Assembly: GCF_030123505.1 (NCBI RefSeq) | Contig: NZ_CP126115.1 | Coordinates: 1,254,001 to 1,318,000 of the forward strand | Direction: 5' to 3' | Source: Neobacillus sp. YX16 | GTDB taxonomy: Bacteria; Bacillota; Bacilli; Bacillales; Cytobacillaceae | DNA length: 64,000 nt | Program-made: the position numbers and the translations under genes | The notes under the pieces: generated by a model | Databases searched by the model: none | What the model saw: only the letters and a program-made list of their open reading frames with translations | Told to the model about the DNA's origin: nothing | Part shown: one piece after another, positions 9,314-17,218 of the stretch | Layout of the letters: each line of letters opens with the position of its first letter | Numbering within the stretch: the first letter of the stretch is position 1

Positions 9314-9799
9314 TTATATCAGTGGATTTAAACTAAAATAGTCCAACGCCTGATTGATATCATAAAAATCATATATTTTTTTTTCGAGACAGAACTGGAT
9401 GACTAAATCAAAGGTATCACTGTCAGATAAAGAGTAACCAGCGGAACTTAATAATTTATCTGTTTCTTTTTTTGTTAGTTGGAGTGCCAGCGCTAGAGCG
9501 ATAACTGTTTTCTTTCCAGGCTTATATTCGGGATTCGAGCGTATTTTTGAAAAATGCCTGCGGTCGATTCCGGCACGTTTATAAATATCTGAGTCACTGG
9601 CGCCTTTTTTATCAATATAACGGAACAATGTCTGGTTAAAGGTGGGCTGGCGTTTAATCTTAATGAAGTCCTCGATTTCAATATTTTGGAACTCTTCTGA
9701 TTTTTGAAAGCTTGGTGATTCAAAGGGTTGAAGAATTTGGAGTTTCAAATGACTTTCTATGTATGACTGTAATTCTAGTAATAGCTCTTTATCTAACAT
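9314..9799 (-). CDS. HTH (XRE-like) DNA-binding protein paired with a VWA gene
   Basis: A 161-residue protein. The start at 9799 is chosen because GGAGGTAGTT precedes that ATG; a longer frame to 9835 has no ribosome site. The middle (about residues 75-125, DIYKRAGIDRRHFSKIR then KKTVIALALALQLTKKETDK) looks like a Cro/cI-type helix-turn-helix; the first 60 residues and the C-terminus match nothing I know. It is divergent from a VWA-domain gene about 90 bp away. An inverted repeat GTCGC-N7-GCGAC at 9816-9832 is a candidate operator, so it probably controls itself and the VWA gene. Confidence 0.7.
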   Translation of the reverse strand: MLDKELLLELQSYIESHLKLQILQPFESPSFQKSEEFQNIEIEDFIKIKRQPTFNQTLFRYIDKKGASDSDIYKRAGIDRRHFSKIRSNPEYKPGKKTVIALALALQLTKKETDKLLSSAGYSLSDSDTFDLVIQFCLEKKIYDFYDINQALDYFSLNPLI

Positions 9800-9815
9800 A
9801 ACTACCTCCAAATAT

Positions 9816-9832
9816 GTCGCCCGCCAAGCGAC
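9816..9832. promoter_or_regulatory. Inverted repeat, candidate operator between HTH and VWA genes
   Basis: GTCGC (9816-9820) and GCGAC (9828-9832) are separated by 7 bp. The GC-rich dyad stands out in an AT-rich gap. A TATAAT for the VWA gene lies at 9860-9865. Confidence 0.4.
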
Positions 9833-9892
9833 CAAATAATGGATGAACTCATCTATTATTATAATATAAACGCAATTGAAAGGATGGTAGAT

Positions 9893-10477
9893 ATGAACAG
9901 TAATCTAACAGAAATTATTTTTCTTCTCGACCGAAGCGGATCTATGGGAGGACTTGAAAGTGACACGATTGGCGGGTTTAATGCTTTTATTGAAAATCAG
10001 AGAAAATTAGAAGGTAAAACATTGGTCACAGGTGTTCTTTTTGATGATCAATATGAGGTTGTATGGAATGGTGCTGAGGCAGAAAAAGTTAAGCTGACAA
10101 CGGAAGAATATTTTGTAAGGGGGTGTACAGCCCTGCTTGATGCGGTAGGAAAAACAATTCTAGATGTTGGTTATCGATTATCAAAAACAAATGAGGCCGA
10201 TCGACCTGGTAAGGTTATTTATGTAATCACTACTGATGGTTTTGAAAATGCCAGCAGGGAATTCACCTACAAAAAAGTGAAAGAGTTAATTAAGCATCAG
10301 CAGGAGAAATATAATTGGGAATTTATCTTCTTGGGAGCAAACATTGATGCCGAGAAAGAAGCAGACAGTCTTGGAATTAATATCGAGAATGCATATAGCT
10401 TTGAAGCTTCTGAAGAGGGAGTTGAAAGTATGTACAAGATGGTAAGTGAGGCAGTTACGGAAAAAAGAAGTGTTTAG
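9893..10477 (+). CDS. VWA domain-containing protein
   Basis: A von Willebrand factor A domain makes up nearly the whole 194-residue protein. The MIDAS metal site is intact: DRSGSMGG (DxSxS), then the threonine in GCTALLDA and the aspartate of TTDG. There is no signal peptide, so it is cytoplasmic. I chose ATG 9893 because GAAAGG lies 9 bases upstream; a longer version from 9839 would run over the promoter region. It faces an HTH gene across a small dyad. Such standalone cytoplasmic VWA proteins have no settled function. Confidence 0.8.
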   Translation: MNSNLTEIIFLLDRSGSMGGLESDTIGGFNAFIENQRKLEGKTLVTGVLFDDQYEVVWNGAEAEKVKLTTEEYFVRGCTALLDAVGKTILDVGYRLSKTNEADRPGKVIYVITTDGFENASREFTYKKVKELIKHQQEKYNWEFIFLGANIDAEKEADSLGINIENAYSFEASEEGVESMYKMVSEAVTEKRSV

Positions 10478-10577
10478 TAAAAACTATATCAACTAGTCTT
10501 TCTGAAATTTGTATTCAGTATTATTTTTTGGAATAATAATGGAGTTAGCAGGATTTTTTAGAAAGAAGGTATGATTA

Positions 10578-11105
10578 GTGCCCTATAGAGTGAAAGATAC
10601 AATGATTTCGGAGACGGAAATAAAACAAAGAGTGAAAGAATTAGCAGAGGAAATTGAAAGAGATTTTAACAATGAGCCAATCATGTTAATCGTTGTACTT
10701 AAAGGTTCCTTTGTATTCGCGGCAGATTTGATTCGTGAGATGAAGGGAAATATAAACGTCGATTTCATTTCGGTATCAAGTTATAGTGACCAAACAGAAA
10801 CAACTGGAAAGGTAAGACTATTAAAGGATCTTGATGAGGATATCACGAATAAAAATGTCGTGGTGGTTGAAGATATCATAGACAGCGGATTAACCTTGCA
10901 TTTTTTGAAAGACCATTTGAATATGCATAAACCGAAACAGATAAAAATTTGCACTCTTTTAGACAAGCCTGAAAGAAGAAGAGTGGAATTACCAGTGGAT
11001 TACGTTGGATTTGTGATTCCAGATGAATTTATCGTCGGTTATGGAATCGACTACGCACAAAAGTATAGAAATTTACCTTATATTGCGACCGTGGAAGAGT
11101 ATTAG
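10578..11105 (+). CDS. Hypoxanthine phosphoribosyltransferase (probable second copy)
   Basis: A 175-residue type I phosphoribosyltransferase that converts hypoxanthine or guanine plus PRPP to IMP or GMP. The PRPP loop VVVVEDIIDSGLTL and the segment VVLKGSFVFAADLIRE are intact, as is YAQKYRNLPYIA near the C-terminus. The start is GTG, 8 bases after AAGAAGG. In Bacillus the main hprT lies between tilS and ftsH; this gene is in another context, so it is probably a paralogue. It is followed at 29 bp by a small helical protein gene. Confidence 0.88.
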   Translation: MPYRVKDTMISETEIKQRVKELAEEIERDFNNEPIMLIVVLKGSFVFAADLIREMKGNINVDFISVSSYSDQTETTGKVRLLKDLDEDITNKNVVVVEDIIDSGLTLHFLKDHLNMHKPKQIKICTLLDKPERRRVELPVDYVGFVIPDEFIVGYGIDYAQKYRNLPYIATVEEY

Positions 11106-11134
11106 TTTTCTCACCTTAGAGGAGGTTGTATGCT

Positions 11135-11365
11135 TTGACTGCAAATATTTTTAAAGGGAAAAATGAAGATGAAAAAAATAATCTAGAAGAAATTCTTGAA
11201 CATTCGATTGAGATAGAAGAAGATTTAATGAGGACCTATCTAATAGCGGCTGAGCGGATTCACGACGATGATGAATTAAAAGATCGGTTTGAAAACTTTG
11301 CTGAGGGAAATGCGAAAAGGACCAAACAACTTATCGATGAATTGAATGACAATAAAGAGAAGTAA
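11135..11365 (+). CDS. Small acidic helical protein, 76 aa
   Basis: The start TTG 11135 lies 9 bases after GGAGG; an upstream TTG at 11126 abuts that site. The product is highly charged and predicted all-helical (NLEEILEHSIEIEEDLMRTY and following), somewhat like one helical pair of a ferritin-like bundle, but too short to call. It is probably in an operon with the phosphoribosyltransferase before it, and a terminator follows. Function unknown. Confidence 0.6.
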   Translation: MTANIFKGKNEDEKNNLEEILEHSIEIEEDLMRTYLIAAERIHDDDELKDRFENFAEGNAKRTKQLIDELNDNKEK

Positions 11366-11369
11366 CTCC

Positions 11370-11406
11370 AAAGCTGTGTGGATCTAATAAATCCTCGCAG
11401 CTTTTC
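11370..11406 (+). terminator. Terminator after the hpt-like operon
   Basis: AAAGCTGTG-T-GGAT pairs with ATCC-T-CGCAGCTTT with one mismatch; only a short T run follows. Confidence 0.6.
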
Positions 11407-11456
11407 ATATTTCGAATAGGTTGTGATGCATACTATAGGAAAGGAGTGTGTTCACA

Positions 11457-12035
11457 ATGAAAAAAGGATATATGATTATAGGAATAATTGTTGCTGCAAT
11501 TGTTTTACTTGGCGTTATGTTAATGTCGAGTTATAACAACTTTGTTACCCTTGAAGAAAATGTAGACCAATCATATGCGCAGATTGAAAATCAGCTTCAA
11601 AGAAGGCTGGATTTAATACCAAATCTTGTGAATACCGTGAAGGGCTATGCATCTCATGAAAAAGAAGTGATTGCATCGATTTCGGATGCACGTGCAAGAT
11701 TAGCAGGAGCGAATACAGTGGAAGAAGAAGCATCAGCAAATGCTGAATTAACCGGAGCATTAAGCCGATTGCTCGTAGTAGTTGAAAACTATCCGAATCT
11801 AAAGGCAGACCAGCAGTTTACGCAATTAATGGATGAGCTGTCTGGAACTGAAAACAGAATTTCAGTTGCGCGAAAAGATTACAATGATCAGGTTGCAGTA
11901 TATAACAAAAAAATAAAACGATTTCCAGGTGCACTTATAGCAGGGATGACGGGTTTTGATGAAAAGGAATATTTCACAGCTGATCCTAAAGCGGCAGAAG
12001 CCCCTGAGGTAGACTTTGGAGGCAATGGGGAATGA
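11457..12035 (+). CDS. lemA: LemA family protein
   Basis: A 192-residue LemA protein with one N-terminal membrane helix (about residues 6-25) and a long helical domain outside. The family hallmark NQLQRRLDLIPNLVNTVKGY is present. ATG 11457 is 10 bases from AAGGAG; a GTG at 11448 is too close. Its 3' end overlaps the next gene by 4 bp (ATGA), so the two are translationally coupled. LemA with a TPM protein is a recurrent pair; its role is thought to lie in membrane or envelope stress. Confidence 0.88.
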   Translation: MKKGYMIIGIIVAAIVLLGVMLMSSYNNFVTLEENVDQSYAQIENQLQRRLDLIPNLVNTVKGYASHEKEVIASISDARARLAGANTVEEEASANAELTGALSRLLVVVENYPNLKADQQFTQLMDELSGTENRISVARKDYNDQVAVYNKKIKRFPGALIAGMTGFDEKEYFTADPKAAEAPEVDFGGNGE

Positions 12036-12778
12036 AACCGAAATTGGTCTTCAGCCTTCTTTTTTTACTATTCTTCCTATTTCAAGGTGGAGCATATGCT
12101 AAGGATATCAAAATGCCAGCTCCGATTGGCGATATTTATGTCCAAGATTTTGCTAAGGTACTAACTCAAACCGAAGTAGCGGAAATTAGAAATTTAGGAA
12201 GAACAGTAGAAGATCAAACAACAGCACAAATTTCTGTGTTAACGGTGGATACCATTGGAGAAAACACGATTGAGGAATATGCAAATGAAGCCTTCAGACA
12301 ATATGGGATTGGAAATGAAAAAGAAAACAATGGAGTTTTGCTGGTTATTGCCGTCACTGATCGTTTAATTCGGATCGAAGTTGGCTATGGTCTTGAGGGA
12401 CGAATCCCTGATGGAAAAGCAGGGCGAATTCTTGATGAACATGCCATTCCTTACCTTCAAAATGATCAGCCAAACAAAGCGATCCTAGAAACTTATAAGA
12501 CACTGGCGAATGAAGTTTTAGCCGAATATGGTCAAGGAGGGGGACTGCAGGCACCCCAAAGGCAAGCACAACAGACTACTGCTGATGAAGGATTAGGAAT
12601 CCCCTCTTGGCTGCTCATCATTATTATCGTCGTTGTAGTGTTTCTTGATTTTAAGTTTTTTGGAGGGACACTCACCTATCTTCTGCTTTCTATCATCTCG
12701 CGTGGAAGAGGCGGAGGCGGCTCAAGAGGGGGCGGCGGGGGTTCTTCTGGCGGCGGCGGTGCAGGACGAGGATGGTAA
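12032..12778 (+). CDS. TPM domain (YgcG-like) membrane protein
   Basis: A 248-residue protein with a cleavable-type signal peptide (cut probably after GGAYA). A TPM domain follows at about residues 30-165 (including GIGNEKENNGVLLVIAV and GYGLEGRIPDG), then a membrane helix near 190-210 and a glycine-rich tail. The TPM domain lies outside the cell. Overlap with lemA and the same topology suggest a LemA/TPM complex. The glycine-rich tail is typical of this family and is not a sign of damage. Confidence 0.87.
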   Translation: MKPKLVFSLLFLLFFLFQGGAYAKDIKMPAPIGDIYVQDFAKVLTQTEVAEIRNLGRTVEDQTTAQISVLTVDTIGENTIEEYANEAFRQYGIGNEKENNGVLLVIAVTDRLIRIEVGYGLEGRIPDGKAGRILDEHAIPYLQNDQPNKAILETYKTLANEVLAEYGQGGGLQAPQRQAQQTTADEGLGIPSWLLIIIIVVVVFLDFKFFGGTLTYLLLSIISRGRGGGGSRGGGGGSSGGGGAGRGW

Positions 12779-12792
12779 GTGTTAATCTAAAA

Positions 12793-12834
12793 AGTGATTC
12801 ATATCATGCAAAAGGATTTGATGTATGATTTAAT
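12793..12834 (+). promoter_or_regulatory. FNR/CRP-like site and -10 box before ctaB
   Basis: AGTGA-N6-TCATG (12793-12808) is a two-mismatch fit to TGTGA-N6-TCACA. A TTTAAT -10 box at 12829-12834 lies at the distance expected for a class II activator site. No sigma-A -35 box is evident. Confidence 0.4.
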
Positions 12835-12871
12835 AGTAGGGAAGGAATTATGTCTGGAGGTTTAGTGAAAA

Positions 12872-13810
12872 ATGAGTAAAAATGAAATATCTTCTTTTCA
12901 GAAGGCTGGGAAAGAACTTTTAATAGATGAACGAAATTCCTCTAGCTTAATCTCTGACCTAAAATCACTTTTTAAAGCAGGTGTGTTAATTGCAAATGTA
13001 CTGCCTGTTTTTACCGGTTTCTGGTTAGCATTACATTTTACTAATCATTCATTTAGTGATTATTGGGAAGTATTTTTACTAACGATTGTTGGCAGTACAA
13101 TGGTTATGGCAGGAGCTCTCGTTCTTAATAATTGGTATGATGTTGATATTGATACTATTATGGATCGAACGAAAAATAGACCAACGGTAACGGGAAATAT
13201 CCCATTAAACGTTGTTTTAACAATGGGAATTGTTTTGACTATACTGGGTTTAATCCTGTTACTCTTTACTACAATGGAAGCGGCCATTTATGCATTCGTA
13301 GGATGGTTCACTTATGTGATTTTGTATACGATGTGGTCAAAGCGAAGATATACCCTTAATACGGTAATCGGGAGTGTGTCAGGAGCTGTTACCCCATTAA
13401 TCGGTTGGGCAGCCATTGAATCTAGCAATCATATTGTTCCAATTATATTGTTTCTGATCTTATTTATCTTTCAAATGCCACATACCTTTGCGATTGCGAT
13501 GAAGAAATGTAAGGAATATAAAGCGGCAGGTGTTGCCATGCTTCCTGTTGTACATGGGTTTGAAATGACAAAACGGCAAATTGTCGTATATGTCGCATGT
13601 TTACTTCCCTTACCTTTTTACTTAATGCCTCTTGGTACACCATTTATTGTTATTGCAACGATACTTAACGTAGGATGGTTAGTCGTAAGTATTAGCGGAT
13701 TTTTTACGAAAAATGACCTAAAATGGGCGCATGTGATTTTTCTGTATTCAGTCAATTATGTAACGATATTATTCCTGACAATGATAATTGTTACACTGCC
13801 CCTGTTCTAA
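12872..13810 (+). CDS. ctaB: Heme O synthase (protoheme IX farnesyltransferase)
   Basis: A 312-residue polyprenyltransferase with about eight or nine membrane helices that adds the farnesyl group to heme b. The diagnostic motif LNNWYDVDIDTIMDRTKNRP (prenyl diphosphate/Mg binding) lies near residue 90. The start ATG follows CTGGAGG. It stands directly upstream of the ba3-type enzyme operon, to which it would supply heme o, but has its own terminator. Bacillus genomes usually carry a ctaB next to ctaC-G, so this may be a second, dedicated copy. Confidence 0.92.
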   Translation: MSKNEISSFQKAGKELLIDERNSSSLISDLKSLFKAGVLIANVLPVFTGFWLALHFTNHSFSDYWEVFLLTIVGSTMVMAGALVLNNWYDVDIDTIMDRTKNRPTVTGNIPLNVVLTMGIVLTILGLILLLFTTMEAAIYAFVGWFTYVILYTMWSKRRYTLNTVIGSVSGAVTPLIGWAAIESSNHIVPIILFLILFIFQMPHTFAIAMKKCKEYKAAGVAMLPVVHGFEMTKRQIVVYVACLLPLPFYLMPLGTPFIVIATILNVGWLVVSISGFFTKNDLKWAHVIFLYSVNYVTILFLTMIIVTLPLF

Positions 13811-13831
13811 AAAATGGATAACTATTTTTAA

Positions 13832-13877
13832 AAAAGGCTGTCCCTGCTGACTTAGTGGGGATAGCCTTTTTTTGTTG
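13832..13877 (+). terminator. Terminator of ctaB
   Basis: AAAAAAGGCTGTCCC pairs with GGGGATAGCCTTTTTT. Confidence 0.88.
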
Positions 13878-13917
13878 TTCATAAGTTTGTCACTTTTAAA
13901 ACATCAAAATGACACAA

Positions 13918-13960
13918 TGTGATTCAGTTCACTTCATTGAGAATCAGTCGCAATTATTAT
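13918..13960 (+). promoter_or_regulatory. FNR-type site and -10 box of the ba3-type oxidoreductase operon
   Basis: TGTGA-N6-TCACT at 13918-13933 differs in one base from the FNR/CRP consensus TGTGA-N6-TCACA. A -10 box TATTAT at 13955-13960 puts the site centre near -41.5, the class II activator position. Confidence 0.6.
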
Positions 13961-13995
13961 AAGGGTAAGAACAAATTAAGGGGGTTGATTTTTCG

Positions 13996-14142
13996 ATGGC
14001 AGCTACAAAGGTTACTCATAAAGGTAAAAAAGAAGAGCATGAAGCACCGCTAAAAGGAACATGGATTTCCGTAACAGTGGTTGGAGTCGTGATTGTTGCT
14101 ACGTATATAGTTCTATACGGTCTTTATATGGCCAGGATATAA
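13996..14142 (+). CDS. Cytochrome ba3-type subunit IIa, 48 aa
   Basis: A short gene with AGGGGG upstream and one membrane helix (about residues 22-44) after a charged N-terminus. Its place immediately before a CuA subunit II gene, and the pattern APLKGTWISVTVVGVVIV, match the single-helix subunit IIa of B-type (ba3) heme-copper enzymes. In these, the helix replaces the missing first helix of subunit II. The spacing to subunit II is 14 bp. Confidence 0.85.
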   Translation: MAATKVTHKGKKEEHEAPLKGTWISVTVVGVVIVATYIVLYGLYMARI

Positions 14143-14156
14143 GGGGGATAAGAGAG

Positions 14157-14624
14157 ATGAAAATGCATCTTGATGAAAAAATATGGCTTACAATAAGTTT
14201 TGGTATCATCATGGGATTCATGTTAATCACTGGTTACCAAGCTTTTGCACTAGAAATGGGACCACCAAGTAATATGGAAACGATTGATCCTCAAAAGGTT
14301 GATCAAACGGCACCATTCGATAACCCAGGAGTGAAGGAAGTTGGCGACAATGAATATGAAGTCGTTATGACGCTACAAGCGTTTGGTTTTACTCCAAACA
14401 ATATTGAAATCCCAGCTGGGGCAAAGGTTACATTTATTATGACTTCAAAGGATGTTGTTCACGGATTTGAAGTTGCTGGAACAAATATCAATGCAATGGT
14501 TATGCCAGGGCATATTCAAAAAATCACCCAAACATTTGATAAGCCAGGAAATTATTTAGTTATATGTAATGAATATTGTGGTGCGGGTCACCAAGTAATG
14601 AGTACAACGATTACGGTTAAATAA
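14157..14624 (+). CDS. CuA-containing subunit II, ba3-type
   Basis: A 155-residue protein with one N-terminal membrane helix and an outward cupredoxin domain. CuA ligands are visible: His in VVHGFEVAG and the cluster CNEYCGAGHQVM (two Cys, Glu carbonyl, His, Met). It accepts electrons from cytochrome c or another donor and passes them to subunit I. The start ATG 14157 follows AGGGGGATAAGAGAG. The whole operon (IIa, II, I) has tight spacing. Confidence 0.92.
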   Translation: MKMHLDEKIWLTISFGIIMGFMLITGYQAFALEMGPPSNMETIDPQKVDQTAPFDNPGVKEVGDNEYEVVMTLQAFGFTPNNIEIPAGAKVTFIMTSKDVVHGFEVAGTNINAMVMPGHIQKITQTFDKPGNYLVICNEYCGAGHQVMSTTITVK

Positions 14625-14637
14625 GGGGGGATATTTG

Positions 14638-16326
14638 ATGAAAATGGAAGCAGATTTAAAAGTAGGTATTAAAGACAAAGCAAATAAAATGCTGGGATAT
14701 CACCCAGAGGATGCAAAATTATCGAAATCATATATAGCAGTAGCATTTATCGCATTATTAGTTGGTGGATTTTTAGGATTATTACAAGGATTAAACAGAG
14801 CAGGATTGTTAGAGTTACCAACTTGGTTTAATTATTACCAAGTACTGACTGCACACGGATTATTACTAATCCTCGTGCTAACAGCATTCTTTACCATTGG
14901 ATACTTTTATGCAACACTTTCTCATAACTTAGGGGGGCTACTTCCAAAAGTAAGAAAACTCGCTTGGGTCGGTTTCTTCGTTAAGCTTGTAGGATTTGTA
15001 TTAGCTGTTATCCCAATCTTAATGAATGAAGCATCGGTTATGTACACCTTCTATCCTCCGATGGCTGCACATCCTGTATTTTATATTGGTTTAGCATTAA
15101 TCGTAGTTGGTGTTTGGTTATGCTGTATTGGAGCATTTATCCAAGTTGCGAATTGGAGAAAAAATCATAAAGGACAACATGTTCCAATCCTATCTTACTT
15201 TGCAACTGGTGTATTCGTTCTATTATTCTTCGCTCTAATGTTCGTAGCAGTTGAAGTATTATTTATGATTATTCCATGGGTATTTGGCTGGGTCGACACG
15301 ATCAATGTAATGGTCGCTCGTACACTGTTCTGGGCTTTTGGACACACATTGGTTAATATCTGGTATTTAACAGCTGTTTCTGCTTGGTACGTAGTTGTAC
15401 CAAAAGTGATCGGCGGAAAGCGCTGGAGTGATATGCTAACACGTGTGGTTATTATCGCTTTAGTCATTATGAACATCACTGGTGGATTCCATCACCAAAT
15501 CATTGACCCAGGTATTAATGAAGTCGTTAAATTCATGCACGTATTTATGAGTTTGGCAATTGGATTCCCATCACTTATGACAGCATTTGCACTATTTGCA
15601 GTATTTGAGCGTACTGCTAGAAGAAAAGGCGGTAGAGGATTAATCGGCTGGTGGAAGAAAATGCCATGGGGCGATGTCAGATTCCTAGCACCATTTATTG
15701 CAATGGTTGCCTTCATTCCAGCTGGAGCTGGCGGTATTGCGCAAAGCACAAACCAATTAGACCAAGTTGTTCATAATACAATGTGGATTGTAGGACATTT
15801 CCACTTAACATTAGGTATGTCAGTGGTTATGACATTCTTTGGAATTAGTTATTGGTTAGTTCCTTTTATTTCAAACCGCGTATTAACGCCGCAAATCAAT
15901 CGATTAGGTGTTATCCAAACATGGATTTGGACAGTTGGTATGATCTGTATGTCTGGTGCTATGCACTATGTTGGTTTACTTGGTTCACCAAGAAGAACTT
16001 CTTACACAACTTATGGGGATCACGCAACAGCATTAGGCTGGGACCCATACTTAATGTTATTAGCAGTTGGCGGTACGTTATTAATTATCGGTGTAATTCT
16101 TCAAGTGTACGCCGTATTCAATATGATGTTCTTTGCACCAAAAGGGGAAACAGAATTCCCAATTGCTGAAGAAGAAGATAACGCAACAAAAACCCCTTAT
16201 ATCACAGAGCGCTGGGGCCTATGGATTGTTATCATGTTAATTGTAGTAGCAATGGCATATGTAATCCCGTTAACCGAATTTATCGTAAATGCACCTCCAG
16301 GATCACCACCTTTTAAAACGTGGTAA
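14638..16326 (+). CDS. Heme-copper subunit I, B (ba3) family; oxidase or CuA-type NO reductase
   Basis: A 562-residue protein with about 13 membrane helices. Heme and CuB ligands are present: TAHGLLL in helix II, His236 in FGHTLVN, His285/286 in GGFHHQ, and His387/389 in VGHFHLTLG. It aligns with B-family (ba3) oxidases. However, the residue four after His236 is Asn240, where oxygen-reducing members have the tyrosine cross-linked to a CuB histidine; the nearest Tyr is 243. Loss of that tyrosine is known in NO reductases that arose from oxidases, and a CuA NO reductase is known in Bacillus azotoformans. Start ATG 14638 follows AGGGGGG; a TTG at 14635 is less likely. Confidence 0.88.
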   Translation: MKMEADLKVGIKDKANKMLGYHPEDAKLSKSYIAVAFIALLVGGFLGLLQGLNRAGLLELPTWFNYYQVLTAHGLLLILVLTAFFTIGYFYATLSHNLGGLLPKVRKLAWVGFFVKLVGFVLAVIPILMNEASVMYTFYPPMAAHPVFYIGLALIVVGVWLCCIGAFIQVANWRKNHKGQHVPILSYFATGVFVLLFFALMFVAVEVLFMIIPWVFGWVDTINVMVARTLFWAFGHTLVNIWYLTAVSAWYVVVPKVIGGKRWSDMLTRVVIIALVIMNITGGFHHQIIDPGINEVVKFMHVFMSLAIGFPSLMTAFALFAVFERTARRKGGRGLIGWWKKMPWGDVRFLAPFIAMVAFIPAGAGGIAQSTNQLDQVVHNTMWIVGHFHLTLGMSVVMTFFGISYWLVPFISNRVLTPQINRLGVIQTWIWTVGMICMSGAMHYVGLLGSPRRTSYTTYGDHATALGWDPYLMLLAVGGTLLIIGVILQVYAVFNMMFFAPKGETEFPIAEEEDNATKTPYITERWGLWIVIMLIVVAMAYVIPLTEFIVNAPPGSPPFKTW

Positions 16327-16330
16327 TTAG

Positions 16331-16509
16331 AAAAGCGGAAGCGCCTTCGGAACAAGCACAGCTTGTTCCTGCGAGGAATATTCTCAGGAGCTTTCCTTAG
16401 TGCACAGGGGCGACAGGCATAAGACGAGCCGGCATAAAGGTTGCTCTTTAACCTTCTTGACGGATTGGCTTATGCCCCCGAGCCCCTAGGCGCAGGAGCT
16501 AGACATTGA
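16331..16509 (-). repeat. Interspersed repeat, copy A (long variant)
   Basis: It begins AAAAGCGGAAGCGCC and ends GGCGCAGGAGCTAGACA. It shares the ends and the core (CAGGCATAAGACGAGCCG and GGATTGGCTTATGCC) with the copies at 54554 and 57351 but lies in the opposite orientation. One arm differs, which makes it 179 bp instead of 149 bp. It sits between the subunit I stop and the operon terminator. Confidence 0.75.
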
Positions 16510-16512
16510 CAA

Positions 16513-16550
16513 AGAAAGAGATAGCCTTAAGACTTGGGCTATCTCTTTCT
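16513..16550 (+). terminator. Terminator of the ba3-type operon
   Basis: The 14 bp stem AGAAAGAGATAGCC / GGCTATCTCTTTCT lies immediately after the repeat; only a weak T run follows. Confidence 0.65.
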
Positions 16551-16585
16551 GCTTAAAAAAGAAAACAGAGTTGGAAGTGGTCGCT

Positions 16586-17215
16586 ATGATCAATAATAGG
16601 TATACGAAAATCTCATTTTTTCTCGTCTTAATTTTTGGCCTTGGATTGTTTTATATCGGAACCGATGGATTCACCGCATTTACTGCCGAGACTGCCAGAG
16701 TGCAGCAGCTTAAAGATGATAAACCTCAATTCCCTAATGTTACGCTTGAAGACAGCATGGGACGAAAATATTCAATCTCTGAATTTGAAGATAAATATGT
16801 ATTTATTACATTTCTCTATACATCCTGTACCACGGTTTGTCCTGAATTAGAATATAATATGAAACAAGTTTACGATAAACTGCCGAGTGGCGTTAAAGGA
16901 GAAGACATTGTCTTTTTAAGCATAAGCTTCGATCCCCAAAGAGATACACCCGCTGTATTAAACAAGTACAAAGACTTTTTTAAAAGTGATGGTGAAACCT
17001 GGCGGATGGCAAGAATCCCGGAACAGGCTGAGTTAGATTCATTATTAAAAGCATTTGGAGTCATTGTAATTCCAGATGAGAACGGGAATTTTGCTCATAA
17101 TTCTGCTTTTTATTTAGTGAATAAAAAAGGAAGTCTAATTGATGTAATGGACTATAAAAAAATCGACGAAGCTGCTCAAAAAGTTACTAACATCCTAGAA
17201 AGAGGGGAGGAGTAA
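16586..17215 (+). CDS. SCO1/SenC family copper chaperone
   Basis: A 209-residue thioredoxin-fold protein anchored by one N-terminal helix (about residues 8-28). The copper site is complete: Cys pair in SCTTVCPE and the distal His in FAHNSAFYLV. SCO proteins deliver copper to, or reduce, the CuA site of subunit II. Its position after the CuA enzyme operon fits that role. I chose ATG 16586 (GGAAGTGG upstream) over a TTG at 16571. It overlaps no gene and is followed after 3 bp by a membrane protein. Confidence 0.9.
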   Translation: MINNRYTKISFFLVLIFGLGLFYIGTDGFTAFTAETARVQQLKDDKPQFPNVTLEDSMGRKYSISEFEDKYVFITFLYTSCTTVCPELEYNMKQVYDKLPSGVKGEDIVFLSISFDPQRDTPAVLNKYKDFFKSDGETWRMARIPEQAELDSLLKAFGVIVIPDENGNFAHNSAFYLVNKKGSLIDVMDYKKIDEAAQKVTNILERGEE

Positions 17216-17218
17216 GCT

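Noticed and set aside
15195..15749. Open frames of 85-94 residues antisense to subunit I
   Set aside because: They follow from the codon bias of the membrane protein on the other strand and have no ribosome sites.
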